Origin: Leptobrachium leishanense
Lineage: Eukaryota; Chordata; Amphibia; Anura; Megophryidae
DNA length: 64,000 bases
Reading direction: 5' to 3'
Assembly (NCBI GenBank): GCA_009667805.1
Contig: CM019064.1
Location: forward strand, 268,379,662 to 268,443,661
Shown here in pieces: positions 31,441 to 41,690 of this stretch. The notes beneath the pieces are model-generated. The model saw only the letters and a program-made list of their open reading frames with translations. It searched no databases and had not been told where the DNA came from. The stretch's first letter is position 1. Every line of letters starts with the position of its first letter. The position numbers were made by a program, and so were the translations under genes.

Positions 31441-32445
31441 TATGTTACAGCTTGTGTAATATAGTTATAGTTTATGTAAGTGGTAGTGTCCCTTTAAAAC
31501 GAAGGTGGAAAATTACACCATGGGGTAACACTAATAAATCACTCACATTTTAATATACTTATTACTTTATAAGCAAAAATGCTATTCAAACAACCTATCG
31601 TTAAATAAAAATAGCTATGACAATACCACAGCATGGAATTTTAGTTGTAATAAAAGCCTTCCCCTATCATTTCCGAGTATGTATTATGCTGTTGCCTCCG
31701 GGTTATGCATTCTTTTGTCATTATGAACAAAACGAATGGAGCTCATATTCATATTTCACATCTCATTGTTGTAAATCTCTTATCTACAGTGTGAGCTAAA
31801 CAATGACAACTATTTGTGAAAAATTTTCCCATGCCATATGCAGAGGTAACCCTGACGTTCTAAACATAAATGTCAAGAAGAATGTAACAAGAGTGACATT
31901 ATTTGCTACTTCTTTCCATAGTGAATGACATTGCTTTAGCACATGATATAAAATTAATTCAGCAAAAGGACCTCTGGATAAAAAAATACAATGCAAATTA
32001 TACAATACATAGCAATATAATGCAGATGTAGCGTTAAATAGTGAAATACTATTCAAAATCCTTTACCATTGTCCTATGAAGTACCAGCCTGCCAATCACA
32101 ATGGAATGTTCACCAGCCGATGAGAAAAAAAACAAAACACTCCAGCAATCGATGGAGGATAAGTATTCAAAATATATTAAACATAACAATAAAACAGAAG
32201 GAAATAAAGTAAACTGCAAGGAAGGTGTAAGGAGTTCTGTTTATTGTTGCATCAGATACAGTACATAAATATGGAAACATTGCATAAAAAGAAAAGTATT
32301 CAGGAGCAATAACAAAAGGCATAATAAATATGACGATAAATGCAGCATGGGGGAGTAGAACCCCACCCAGGGGTCACGGAGAACAAGTAGTGGGCAATCA
32401 GCAAATTAGGGCCGAGGTTCAGCTCGAGGGAGGACCTTCGACAGG
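31441..32445. other. No gene seen
   Basis: Non-coding AT-rich sequence. CCTTTACCATTGTCCTATG at 32061 resembles the start of the L1-like fragment at 39781, so a diffuse LINE remnant may begin here. Confidence 0.45.
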
Positions 32446-32511
32446 AGCAGGGGAAGTAGCAGGGGGTGAGGTCAGTAGAGACCAGAAACCAGGGCACGTT
32501 GAAGTCGGGGG
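32446..32511 (-). pseudogene. L1/Tx1-like LINE fragment A, part 1
   Basis: GGGGAAGTAGCAGGGGGTGAG parallels 39808-39868 of the antisense L1-like fragment B. It is cut by the solo LTR at 32512 and resumes after it at 33659. Confidence 0.6.
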
Positions 32512-33653
32512 TGTGGCAGACTAGATCTGTATTTCTATCTATATAAGGGTCTGCCTGTATATATGTGTCTATCTGCCTGTTTATACATATCTCCTCCATA
32601 TAGAGTTATATTCATATTTGTGTCTGACCATTTTGACTACATTTTGGCTGTTGAGGAAGACCTGTTAAAATGGTTAGCTTTCTCCCTTGGGGGGAGGATA
32701 TAACATGTAGCTGACAAAAGGGAATGTCCTTTGTACTCTGACATAGTACTCACACCTTGGCAGCCAGCCCGGCACCAAGATTTGGATACAATCTTCAAAG
32801 ACAGGACGCACATCCTTGATCTCTAAGGGGGGTTTGGGGGGAAGAGGGACACCTTTGGGCAAATAAAGATTAATTGACATGCGCTGTAGCAAAGGTGACT
32901 CTGGGAAATGTAGTGCAGGACACTGGGCCATTTGGGGGTGGGCTGGAAGGATCAGGAAGTGTATAAATTCTGAAAACTGGCCATGTGCTGGGGCTGATCA
33001 CTTGGGGTACCTTTGAAAGAGGACTGATCTGTCCATGCTCTATCTCCAGGCTCCAGGAGACCATTGATGCTATCTTACTGAATAGCTCTTCGTAAGTAGT
33101 TGCTCTATGGTTCAGCCTTTTTCTTTTATTTGCTGTGTAGTGTGTAATTAATTGATTTATTCTAGTTATAATTTTGTCTGTAACAAAGCACTGTGATTTT
33201 TCTATCATAAATAAACAAAAAAGTATTTAAGTTTTGACTCTGGCTGATGAAATCCACGCTAACTAAGAGATTGGGAGTATTGCTATTTGCTTTAAGCTCG
33301 GTTATATATAAGAAATTGCGAGTTGCGGTCGTCAGGAGACAGTGCGGTTGTTTAAGCCCTGCGTCTCCAGTCGTGATGCGCGTGGTGTCCATGAGGACTG
33401 GTGGCAGCGTTACTAATAGAATAGGAAAAAGAGACTGCAGGGATTGTGGGAGACATAGTTAGTATGCGCTTCAGGAGAAGACTTGTACTGCGTTGCAATC
33501 CTGGGATCAGTATATCGCGCTCTATGTGCCTGTTGTGAGGGAAAGTGTAGCCGGGACGGGTAGATAAGCGCGCGTAATTATCTGGGTCTAGGATAGACAG
33601 TGAGCGTCTTAACCCGGCGTCTTTGCGCAGCAGCGCGCGTAGTGGTCGTGACA
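32512..33653. mobile_element. Solo LTR, 1.14 kb, target duplication GGGGG
   Basis: It begins TGTGGCAGACTAG and ends GTGGTCGTGACA. GGGGG flanks it at 32507-32511 and 33654-33658. The paralogous L1-like sequence at 39860 runs straight across this point, confirming an insertion. A GTATAAATT box lies near 32957 and several AATAAA words near 33210. No internal retroviral region is present. Confidence 0.82.
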
Positions 33654-33658
33654 GGGGG

Positions 33659-33848
33659 TGTAGAGGGAATTTGAGGGGATCCCCTTAACATTTGTAAACA
33701 ATAGCAGGTGGTGCAGAAAAAGGTGTTACGTAGGGCAGTTCATGTTTCTTCGGGGAGGACTGTAATTAGGGACAACCAATTATGAAAAAATGTCTGGGTT
33801 TTAACCTCCAGGTGTGAGGAGGTTTTAATCCATTCAACCAAAGATATA
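33659..33848 (-). pseudogene. L1/Tx1-like LINE fragment A, part 2
   Basis: AGAGGGAATTTGAGGGGATCC and the following sequence match 39869-40040 in order and orientation. This is the C-terminal region of an ORF2 read on the minus strand. It is interrupted by the CAGGG element at 33849. Confidence 0.75.
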
Positions 33849-34747
33849 CAGGGTTATCCAAAGAGATTCGAATTGCTTGAGAAAGGTAACCGAACGCTGA
33901 AAATCAGCGTTCGGTTACCTTTCCTGGGCATTCGGCTATCCAGAGAGCAGGCAATTCTCCAAATCCTGTCGAATTGCCGGCACATACGGTGCCTGTTCGG
34001 TCCCTGTTCGAGGGCAGAGAAATCCCCATCAAAAAGCACTGCTTCGGCTATTCAGAGAACACAAACCAGCAGTGAAAGGTTCCCCTAATGCCCTGTCATT
34101 CGGTGGTTTAATTCGGCAAATTTATTCAGGAGAATCCCATAGGCTTCAATGTTAAAAATATTCCCGTTTTAATTCAATATCTAATAAACCGTTCATTATA
34201 AAATTCTGCAGCAAAAAGTCTCTTTATTTATAGATTTTTTAGGATACTTTAAGCATTTTTATGAATTTTTAAAAAAAAAATAAAAGTCCGATTTTTTTTT
34301 TTTTTTTTTCAGTTTGCTTATTTTTTTGTAACAGCCCTCTTTATTATCATTCCCTGGACCTCCTGTGAAAATTTCAGACATTTTCGCTCAGTAGTTTCTT
34401 TGCAAACAGCGTTTCATTTTCCCAGATTCATACAAATGGTTTTTCTAATTTATTCACTGCCTCCTCTACGTCACAGCTGCTTCGGCTCTGTGTGATTCGG
34501 CTCCTTTTCGGCTCCTGTTCGGCTCCTCTTCGAAGGTTAATCCAGATGTTTTTGCTTGTTTTCAGCGTGCATTCGGTTAGTTTTCGGTGAGTTTACGGCA
34601 GCTTTTCCCTGCAATTCGGGGACCCTGTGCTGTTTGCTGAATACACCGCAGGTTCACCGAAATGCAATCGGCAAAAGGAACCGAATTGAAGAGAACGAAA
34701 AGTCACCGAACGTGCGGTGACTTTTCGAATCTCTTTGGATAACCCTG
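33849..34747 (+). mobile_element. CAGGGTTATCC element, long type, copy 2
   Basis: 899 bp, closely matching 20049-20961, with TIRs CAGGGTTATCCAAAGAGA and TCTCTTTGGATAACCCTG. A 3-bp duplication ATA lies at 33846-33848 and 34748-34750. The host L1-like sequence continues on both sides. No protein is encoded. Confidence 0.92.
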
Positions 34748-34750
34748 ATA

Positions 34751-34920
34751 GAATAAATTATATAGTACACCATGTGAAAAGGATGGGTGGGAGTAATTCA
34801 TTGTGATAAAATATCATTTTTACCCGTGGCCACTAGCAAGGCCAACCAAAATCGATGACATCTATGAGACATTGAAAGATAAATGTTCCCTATGCACTAA
34901 AGATTTCTTTAGGTATTTAC
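34751..34920 (-). pseudogene. L1/Tx1-like LINE fragment A, part 3
   Basis: GTACACCATGTGAAAAGGATGG and later TTTTTACCCGTGGCC match 40044-40145 of fragment B. The three parts together give one fragment broken by an LTR and a CAGGG element. Confidence 0.75.
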
Positions 34921-35090
34921 AATTATTATTATTGTCATCATTTATATAGTGCCAACAGTTTCCGCAGCGCTTTACAGTAACCAAAGGGAACGAGATACAG
35001 ATAAATGGACATATGGTGGAAACAAGAGGTGTAGAGGGCCCTGTTCATAGGAGCTTACAGTCTAGAGGTATTGGGGTTGAGGAAGACAAG
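34921..35090 (-). pseudogene. CR1/L2-type LINE 3' end, part 1 (tail)
   Basis: The minus strand reads GACTGTAAGCTCCTATGAAC, then GTAAAGCGCTGCGGAAAC and GGCACTATATAAATGATG, with an AATAATAATAAT tail at 34921. This is the conserved 3' end of a CR1/L2-type LINE. The coding part continues beyond the CAGGG insertion at 36015. Confidence 0.85.
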
Positions 35091-36011
35091 CAGGGTAATT
35101 CAAAGAGAATCGAAAAGTCACCGCACGTTTGGTGACTTTTCATTCTCTTCAATTCGGTTCGATTTGGCGATCCCATTTCGGCAACCCTGTGGTGTATTCA
35201 GCAAGCACCACAGGGTCCCCGAATTGCAGGGAAAAGTCGCCGCAAACCTGCCGAAAACTCACCGAAAAAACGAGGGCGAACACACACCGAAACCCGCAAA
35301 AACATCTGGATTAACCCACCGAAAACGCCGGAAAAACCCGAGCAGGAGCCGATCAATGGCAGCGCAGCCGCCGGAAAAAGCCGACACCACAGACGAATGG
35401 AGTGAATAAATTAGGAAAACAATTCGCTTGAATGTTTGAAAGATGAAACGCTGTTTGCAAAGAAAGTACTTAGCGAAAATGTCTGAAATTTACATATGAG
35501 GTCCAATGAATGGCAATAAAAAGGGCTGTTACAGAAAAAAATAAGTAAAGTTAAAAATAAAATGAAATAAAAAAATTGGATTTTCTTTTTAAAAAAAAAT
35601 CCCGAAAAATGCTTAAAATATCCTAAAAATCTATAAATAAAGAGACTCTTTGCTGCAGAATATTATAATTAACAGTTTATTAGATATTGAATTAAAACGG
35701 GAATATTTTTAACATTGAAGCCTATGGGATTCGCCTGAATAAACCTGCCGAAGTAAACAACCGAATGGCAGGGTATTTCGGGAACCTTTCACTGCTGGTT
35801 TTTGTTCTCTGATTAGCCGAAGCATTGCTTCTCTATGGGGATTTCACTGCCTTCGAACAGGCCCTGAACAGGCACCGTATGTGCAGGCAATTCACCAAGA
35901 ATTGGCTAATTGCCTGCTCTCTGAATAGCCGAATGGCAAGGAAAGGTAACCGTACGCTGAATTTCAGCGTTCGGTTACCTCCAGCAATTCGGATCTCTTT
36001 GAATAACCCTG
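35091..36011 (-). mobile_element. CAGGGTTATCC element, long type, copy 3 (reverse)
   Basis: 921 bp beginning CAGGGTAATTCAAAGAG and ending TTTGAATAACCCTG, in the opposite orientation to the copies at 20049 and 33849. AAG flanks it on both sides (35088-35090, 36012-36014). It shares GTCACCGCACG and GAATATTTTTAACATTGAAG blocks with them. It lies within a LINE 3' region. Confidence 0.9.
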
Positions 36012-36014
36012 AAG

Positions 36015-36600
36015 AAGAATTTTACTGGACAGCAGGATCATTGGTGCCAGTGGTTCAGGAATGGTGGGGCTATAGAAGCAGCTTCATTCCTGTGTGAGTA
36101 GGTGAGCAGGGGCAGGAGCTGCATCAGTGATGTGGTACGCTAATCTGAAGAGATGGGTTTTGAGGGATTTTTTGAAGGCCTCAAGATTAGGGGAGAGGTC
36201 GATAGGGTGAGGTAAGTCATTCTACAGGACCGGTGCTGCCCTAGAGAAGTCTTGGAGGCGAGAGTTGGCTGTGTGGGTGTAGACCGATTACAGGTGGAGA
36301 TCGCCTGCTGACCAGAGTTGTGTAGATGGGAAGTGTAGCTTTCAGAGTAACGAAGACATGTAGGGAGGAGTTGAGTTATTGACTGATTTGAATGTGAGCG
36401 TCAGTATTTTAAACTGTATTCTGGAACGTACAGGAAGCCAATGGAGGGACCGGGAGAGGGGGAGTAGGTATGGGAAGTGTGTTTGGTGAGAAAGATAAGC
36501 CTGGCCCCTGCATTCATTACAGATTGCAAAGGGGCAATATGGGAGTTGGGGAGGCCAATAAGGAGTGAGTTGCAGTAATCAAGTCATGAAATGACAAGAG
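36015..36600 (-). pseudogene. CR1/L2-type LINE ORF2 C-terminus, part 2
   Basis: On the minus strand the sequence encodes YCNSLLIGLPNSHIAPLQSV and MNAGARLIFLTK at the start, and later SPPVIGLHPHSQL. These are the conserved C-terminal stretches of CR1/L2-type reverse-transcriptase ORFs. Stops and frameshifts break it. Its 3' tail is at 34921-35090. Confidence 0.85.
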
Positions 36601-36639
36601 CATGAACCAGCACAATTACGCAGTTATGCAGAGACGCCT

Positions 36640-37147
36640 AACATCAGGAAAGCTGTTATTTCCTCACTGACTTTTTTGAGAAAGCATGCCGTATGGAAGT
36701 TTGTCCCACGAACCTTATTTCACAAATATATTCTCATATCATGGACCGGTTGTATTGGAGAGCTATGCCCTATATAAAGGCCTGGGAATATGACCTGAAT
36801 GAGGAATTAGATCCTAGGGATTGGATGGAAATTTGTGAGGCGACGAGAAAGATCTCGCCTTGTTCTCAATATCAGGAGCAGTCTGTAAAATTGCTGTTCC
36901 ATTGGTATACTACACCTGTGAAGATCTCCCACATGAGGAAATCAATGATTGATGTATGTTGGAGGGGATGTGGGATTCGGGGGGATTTTATACAAATACG
37001 TGGTGGTTATGTCCTAAGATTAAAGTATTTTGGGCTTCTGTTCATAGGGAGATCAAAAAGGTTTTTTCTTATTCATTTGTGAGCAATCCATGGTCCTACT
37101 TGCTGGCTAAACCTCTGGAAAAGTTTTCAGTTTCTGAGTATAAATTA
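36640..37147 (+). pseudogene. L1/Tx1-type LINE ORF2 C-terminus, part 1
   Basis: The frame at 36693 encodes SPCSQYQEQSVKLLFHWY and then DVCWRGCGIRGDF, and the next frame has WWLCPKIKVFWASVHREI. This W/C-rich region is typical of the C-terminus of L1/Tx1-type ORF2. A 1-bp shift breaks the frame near 36990. It stops at EYKL, where the Tc1-like element inserted, and continues at 39338. Confidence 0.8.
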
Positions 37148-37452
37148 CAGTCAGGTCCAGAAATATTGGGACATCGACACAATTCTAACATCTTTGGCTC
37201 TATACACCACCACAATGGAGTTGGAATGAAACAAACACAATGTGCTTTAACTGCAGACTGTCAGCTTTAATTTGAGGGTATGTACATCCAACTCAGGTGA
37301 ACGGTGTAAGACTTACAGTAGTTTGCAGATGTGCCTCCCACTTGTTAAGGGACCAAAGGTAATGGGACCATTGGCTTCTCAGCTGTTCCATGGCCAGGTG
37401 TGTGATATTCCCTCATTACCCCATTTACAATGTGCAGATAAAAAGCCCAGAG

Positions 37453-37994
37453 TGTCAGGGACCGGGTTCTTGTGACACCGGTGACGTGAATATGAACCCA
37501 GGATGCAGTAAATAAGGAAACAACAAAAGGCTTGGTGAAAATAGCAGAAACTTATATTGAATAACTGGATACAAATAAAAGGTAGGAATCTGTATAAATA
37601 ATAAGTCCTTGGAAAACAAACGCAGATGATGTAAAGTCTTGGGATGGGTAATGTAGAAGGGGTCTTGAGACTGTACCGGCAAGGAGTAATAGAAGCGAAG
37701 TCCAGAGGAATAGCCAGGGGTCCGGTACACGTGAATAAGAATAAACGGCAAGGCTGGTCACTTGGCTCTTGGGATAAATCAGGCACCTTTCTTTCTCTAG
37801 GAATCCAACGTTAATGACAGAGCACTGGCTGGATGTGGGAGTGGTTCTTTTAAGGAACCCAGCCAGTGTTCATTACATCCACCTGATGCAGTATACAAAA
37901 GCTGGGCTAAGGCATACTGCTGTACAGGAGCTTGCCACCAGGGTTGGTCTCATGACTTGGACTTTTTGCCACGGCGTCGCCGTGGGACCTGACA
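37453..37994. mobile_element. Solo LTR, 542 bp, target duplication CAGAG
   Basis: It begins TGTCAGGGACCGGG and ends GGGACCTGACA, with CAGAG at 37448-37452 and 37995-37999. The uninterrupted version, GGCCCAGAGTTCATTTC on the reverse strand at 47315-47335 of copy 2, proves the insertion point. The 135-codon frame on the minus strand lies inside the LTR and is not a gene. Confidence 0.93.
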
Positions 37995-38052
37995 CAGAGT
38001 TAATTTCAAGTGTGCTATTTGCATTTGGAATCTGTTGCTGTCAACTCTCAAG

Positions 38053-39084
38053 ATGAGATCCAAAGAGCTGTCACTATCAGAGAAGCAAGCCATCATTAGG
38101 CTGAAGAAACAAAAAAAAACATAAGAGATATAGCAAGAACATTAGGCGTGGCCAAAACAACTGTTTGGAACATTCTCAAAAAGAAGGAATGCACTGATGA
38201 GCTCAGCAACACCAAAAGACCCGGGAGACCACAGAAAACAACTGTGGTGGATGACCGAAGAATTCTTTCCCTGGTGAAGAGAACACCCTTCACAACAGGT
38301 GGCCAGATCAAGAACACTCTCCAGGAGGTAGGTGTATGTGTGTCAAAGTCAACAATCAAGACTTCACCAGAGTGAATACAGAGGGTACACCACAAGATGT
38401 AAACCATTGGTGAGCCTCAAAAACAGGAAGGCCAGATTAGAGTTTGCCAAACAGCACCTAACAAAGCCTTCACAGTTCTGTAACAAGATCCTATGGACAG
38501 ATGAGACCAAGATCAACTTGTACCAGAGTGATGGGAAGAGAAGAGTATGGAGAAGGAAAGGAACTGCTCATGATCCGAAGCATACCACCTCATCAGTGAA
38601 GCATGGTGGTGGTAGTGTCATGGCGTCGGCATGTATGGCTGCCAATGGAACTGGTTCTCTTGTATTTATTGATGATGTGACTGCTGACAAAAGCAGCAGG
38701 ATGAATTCTGAAGTGTTTTGTGCAATATTATCTGCTCACATTCAGCCAAATGCTGCAGAACTCATTGTACAGCGCTTCACAGTGCAGATGGACAATGACC
38801 CAAAGCATACTGCAAAAGCAACCAAAGAGTTTTTGAAGGGACAGAAGTGGAATGTTATGCAATGGCCAAGTCAATCACCTGACCTGAATCCCATTGAGCA
38901 TGCATTTCACTTGCTGAAGACAAAACTGAAGGGAAAATGCCTCAAGAACAAGCAGGAACTGAAGACAGTTGCAGTAGAGGTCTGGCAGAGCATCACCAGG
39001 GATGAAACCCAGCGTCTGGTGATGTCTATGCATTCCAGACTTCAGGCTGTGATTGACTGCAAAGGATTTGCAACCAAGTATTAA
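38053..39084 (+). pseudogene. Tc1-like transposase, family B, frameshifted
   Basis: The ATG at 38053 starts MRSKELSLSEKQAI, an N-terminal helix-turn-helix that binds the TIR. A run of A near 38107 and a loss of about 5 bp near 38358 shift the frame. The second half, from about 38363 to 39084, is open and holds the DDE domain: ILWTDETK, VQMDNDPKHTAK and [11 protein letters not shown], ending KGFATKY. Compared with copy 2 (46235-47268) most differences are single substitutions. It cannot be translated as one protein. Confidence 0.92.
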
Positions 39085-39337
39085 GAAGGGAAAGTTTGAT
39101 ATATATTATATTCTGTCCTATTACCTTTGGTCCCTTAATAAGTGGGAGGCACATCTGCAAACTGCTGTAAGTCCTAAACCGTTCACCTGAGTTGGATGTA
39201 CATACCCTCAAATTAAAGATGACAGTCTGCAGTTAAAGCACATTGTATTTGTTTCATTCCAACTCCATTGTGGTGGTGTATATGGTCAAAGATGTTAGAA
39301 TTGTGTCGATGTCCCAATATTTCTGGACCTGACTGTA

Positions 39338-39780
39338 TTTAGGAAATTGGCAGTAGCAGTAAGGTTGGGGCTGACCCCGAGATGGCTATGTCCCACTTCA
39401 CCGGTATGGTCAATGGTGTTAGCCCGCATACAAGAAATATGGGTTTTAGATGATCTTACTGCTCTCTTAAGAGATAGTTTATTCTTTTCAGTTGATCTGG
39501 GGCCGGTGGGATGGTTATGAAGAATCGAATAGCTGAAAAGAGGGGGGATGAGAAGGGTAACTGAAGAATAGTGGGTTTTGTGGTTTATCTATCCCAGTCT
39601 GGCACAAGTCAAATTATAGAAGGCCTTTTTTTTTTTTGAGCGGGGGCAGGTTATATATTTTATTACTTATTTATTTTCTTATTTTTCCCAATTTCCAATA
39701 TAAAATGATATGTGAAGTGCCTGTTATATTTTGATGTGCTCTGTTCATGTATCGTTAATAAAATATATTAAAAAAAAAAT
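39338..39780 (+). pseudogene. L1/Tx1-type LINE end: ORF2 terminus, 3' UTR and poly(A)
   Basis: Right after the Tc1 insertion the plus strand encodes FRKLAVAVRLGLTPRW and ends ...SVDLGPVGWL at a stop near 39517. A 3' UTR of about 250 bp follows, with AATAAA at 39758-39763 and an A-rich tail at 39770-39779. This is a typical L1-type 3' end and marks the LINE as retrotransposed. Confidence 0.8.
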
Positions 39781-41690
39781 CTTTACCATCGTCCTATGGA
39801 GTAGGGGGAAGTAGCAGGGGGTGGTGTCAGTAGAAGCGAGAAAACAGGCAAGGTATAGTCGGGGGGCTTAGAGGGAATTGGAGGGGATCCCCTTAACATT
39901 TGTAAAGAATACAGGGAAGCGCAGAAAAAAGTGTTACGTAGAGCTTTCCTTGTGTCCTCCGGGAGGACCGCATTTATGGGCAACCAATTATGAAATTTTT
40001 TTCCCGTTTTATCCTCCTGGTGTGAGGAGGTTTCAATCCAATCGTACACCATGTGAAAAGAAGGGGGGGTGGGAGAAATCCATTGTGATAAAATGGCCTT
40101 TTTACCTGTGGCTGATAGCAAGGCAAACCAAAATCGGTGACATCTAGAAAGAGGTCGAGTTGGGGCAGGAGCGGGCAGGTTAAAGATAGCTCATTCGAGA
40201 GTGGCGGGATGTCAATATGGAGAACCATGAAACCAAATCTGCGCACAGAATCCCAAAATAACTGGATGACGGGGAGGATCACAAACAATGCCACTAGTTG
40301 GGGAGTATCAGCATTTAAGGCTTTCAGCAGTGGTTGATAGACCCGCACAGGCCATTCTATTGGGCGCCATGTAGGCACAGTGAAGAACTTTGTGCAACAT
40401 ATTCCCTCAGTCAATTACTGGGATAAAACACCTAGACAGCAGTGTGGCTTTAATTAAGATGAGGGTCAGGAAATGGAGGGACCATTTGAAAATTGGATTC
40501 CAGGGGGTGGCCGTGGGTGAGGAAGCTTGTAGATGTGTGGAAATACCAGCGGTCGATGGAGGGGATACGGATTGTATGAACAACAGAGAGTCAAAGGGAT
40601 TGACCAAATCGACAGGGGATAGCTCATTCAACCGGGCTAGGAGAAACTGTCTCAATTGTAAGTAGTAAATTGGGTGTAAGAAGAGAGGGGTGATGAGGTT
40701 TCCAAGGATTGTAAATGAAAAGGGTAATCTCGACACTGCATCCACATAGTATTGTAATTGTGACATGTCTCGTTGGGCCAACATGTGAAATATGGGGGCT
40801 GGAGACACTCTTTGGAAGTCAGGATTGTGTAGAATGGGGGGACCATAGGGACATCTGCCAGGACAAATTCAAGCGGTTAAGAACCTGGAGCCAGACTCAT
40901 TTGGTGATGTACAGCAAGGGATTGCTTCACAATAGTGGGCGGGCTGACCAGCGAGTGCTGGTAGAGAAAAGCCAAAAAGGAGGAGGCGGGCAATAACGCC
41001 GGCTCCACCTGTGGTCAATGTAATGGGAAGTGCCCAATATCCAATCTGACGTGTAACGGTAATGGGCGGCCAGATTATAATCCAAAAAATTTGGAAAGTG
41101 GATGTTCTAGGATGAGCGGAACTGTCTTATTGTGATTAATCTTAAAACCAGTGGCTACGGGTGTTCATTAGGGATAGTAATGAGTGAATATCCATCGCAG
41201 GGTTAGAGAGGAATATTAATAAATCATCTGCAAATGCGACCACCTTAAGAGTGGTACAGGGGCCCAGCTGAATACCCGCAATTTCGCTGCTCGCCTCAAT
41301 TAGATGCAAAAGTGGTTCCGGAGCGAGGTTAAACAGAAGGGGATAGTGGACAGCCCTGTCTGGTTCCTCTCTACACAAAAGGAGTGGAGTTGAGCCTGTA
41401 CGCCGTAACCACCATGGAGGGCTGTGAGTAAAGTATGTGAAAGAGGTTTAAGAATGCCCTACTAAAATGGTGAAGTTTAAAAAATCGGTTAAGGTAGGCC
41501 CAGGAGTTCCTATCGAACGCCTTATCAGCATCACAGCTCAGTAAAATGTTTGAGTAGCGGGGCGTGAGAGAAGAGGACCAAATGGCTGCCTGAACTTTGC
41601 GGATGTTCTTAGTGGAGTGGTGGCCGTTCAGAAAGCCTGTTTGGGAAGGGCTAATTAGGGGATTGTAGGTGCCTGGTCATATTGGTAGAT
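39781..41690 (-). pseudogene. L1/Tx1-like LINE fragment B, reverse transcriptase to C-terminus
   Basis: On the minus strand, from 41.4 kb downward, PLLFNLAPEPLLHLIE and VVAFADDLLIFLSNP show the reverse-transcriptase palm with the FADD catalytic pair. Further down, KRPFYHNGFLPPP and TRRIKREKNFIIGCP belong to the C-terminal region. Several frameshifts divide it into frames of 60-146 codons. It lies tail to tail with the plus-strand L1-type LINE ending at 39780. Both the 5' end and the 3' tail are missing. Confidence 0.85.

Larger units (their letters stand above)
37148..39335 (+). mobile_element. Tc1-like transposon, family B, copy 1
   Basis: TIRs begin CAGTCAGGTCCAGAAATATT and end with its inverse, ...TTCTGGACCTGACTG, with TA at 37146-37147 and 39336-39337. 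Without the inserted LTR the length would be about 1.64 kb, the usual size of Tc1-like elements. It interrupts an L1-type LINE ORF. The transposase is broken. TIRs of this type are, as I recall, widespread in fishes, lampreys and frogs. Confidence 0.95.

Noticed and set aside
32649..33402. LTR starting at TGTTGAGGAAGACC with a primer-binding-like TGGTGGCAGCG downstream
   Set aside because: The flanking GGGGG duplication and the uninterrupted L1-like paralogue at 39.86 kb set the insertion as 32512-33653 instead.
37379..37786. 135-codon minus-strand frame
   Set aside because: Contained in the 542-bp solo LTR inserted in a Tc1-like element; no domain.
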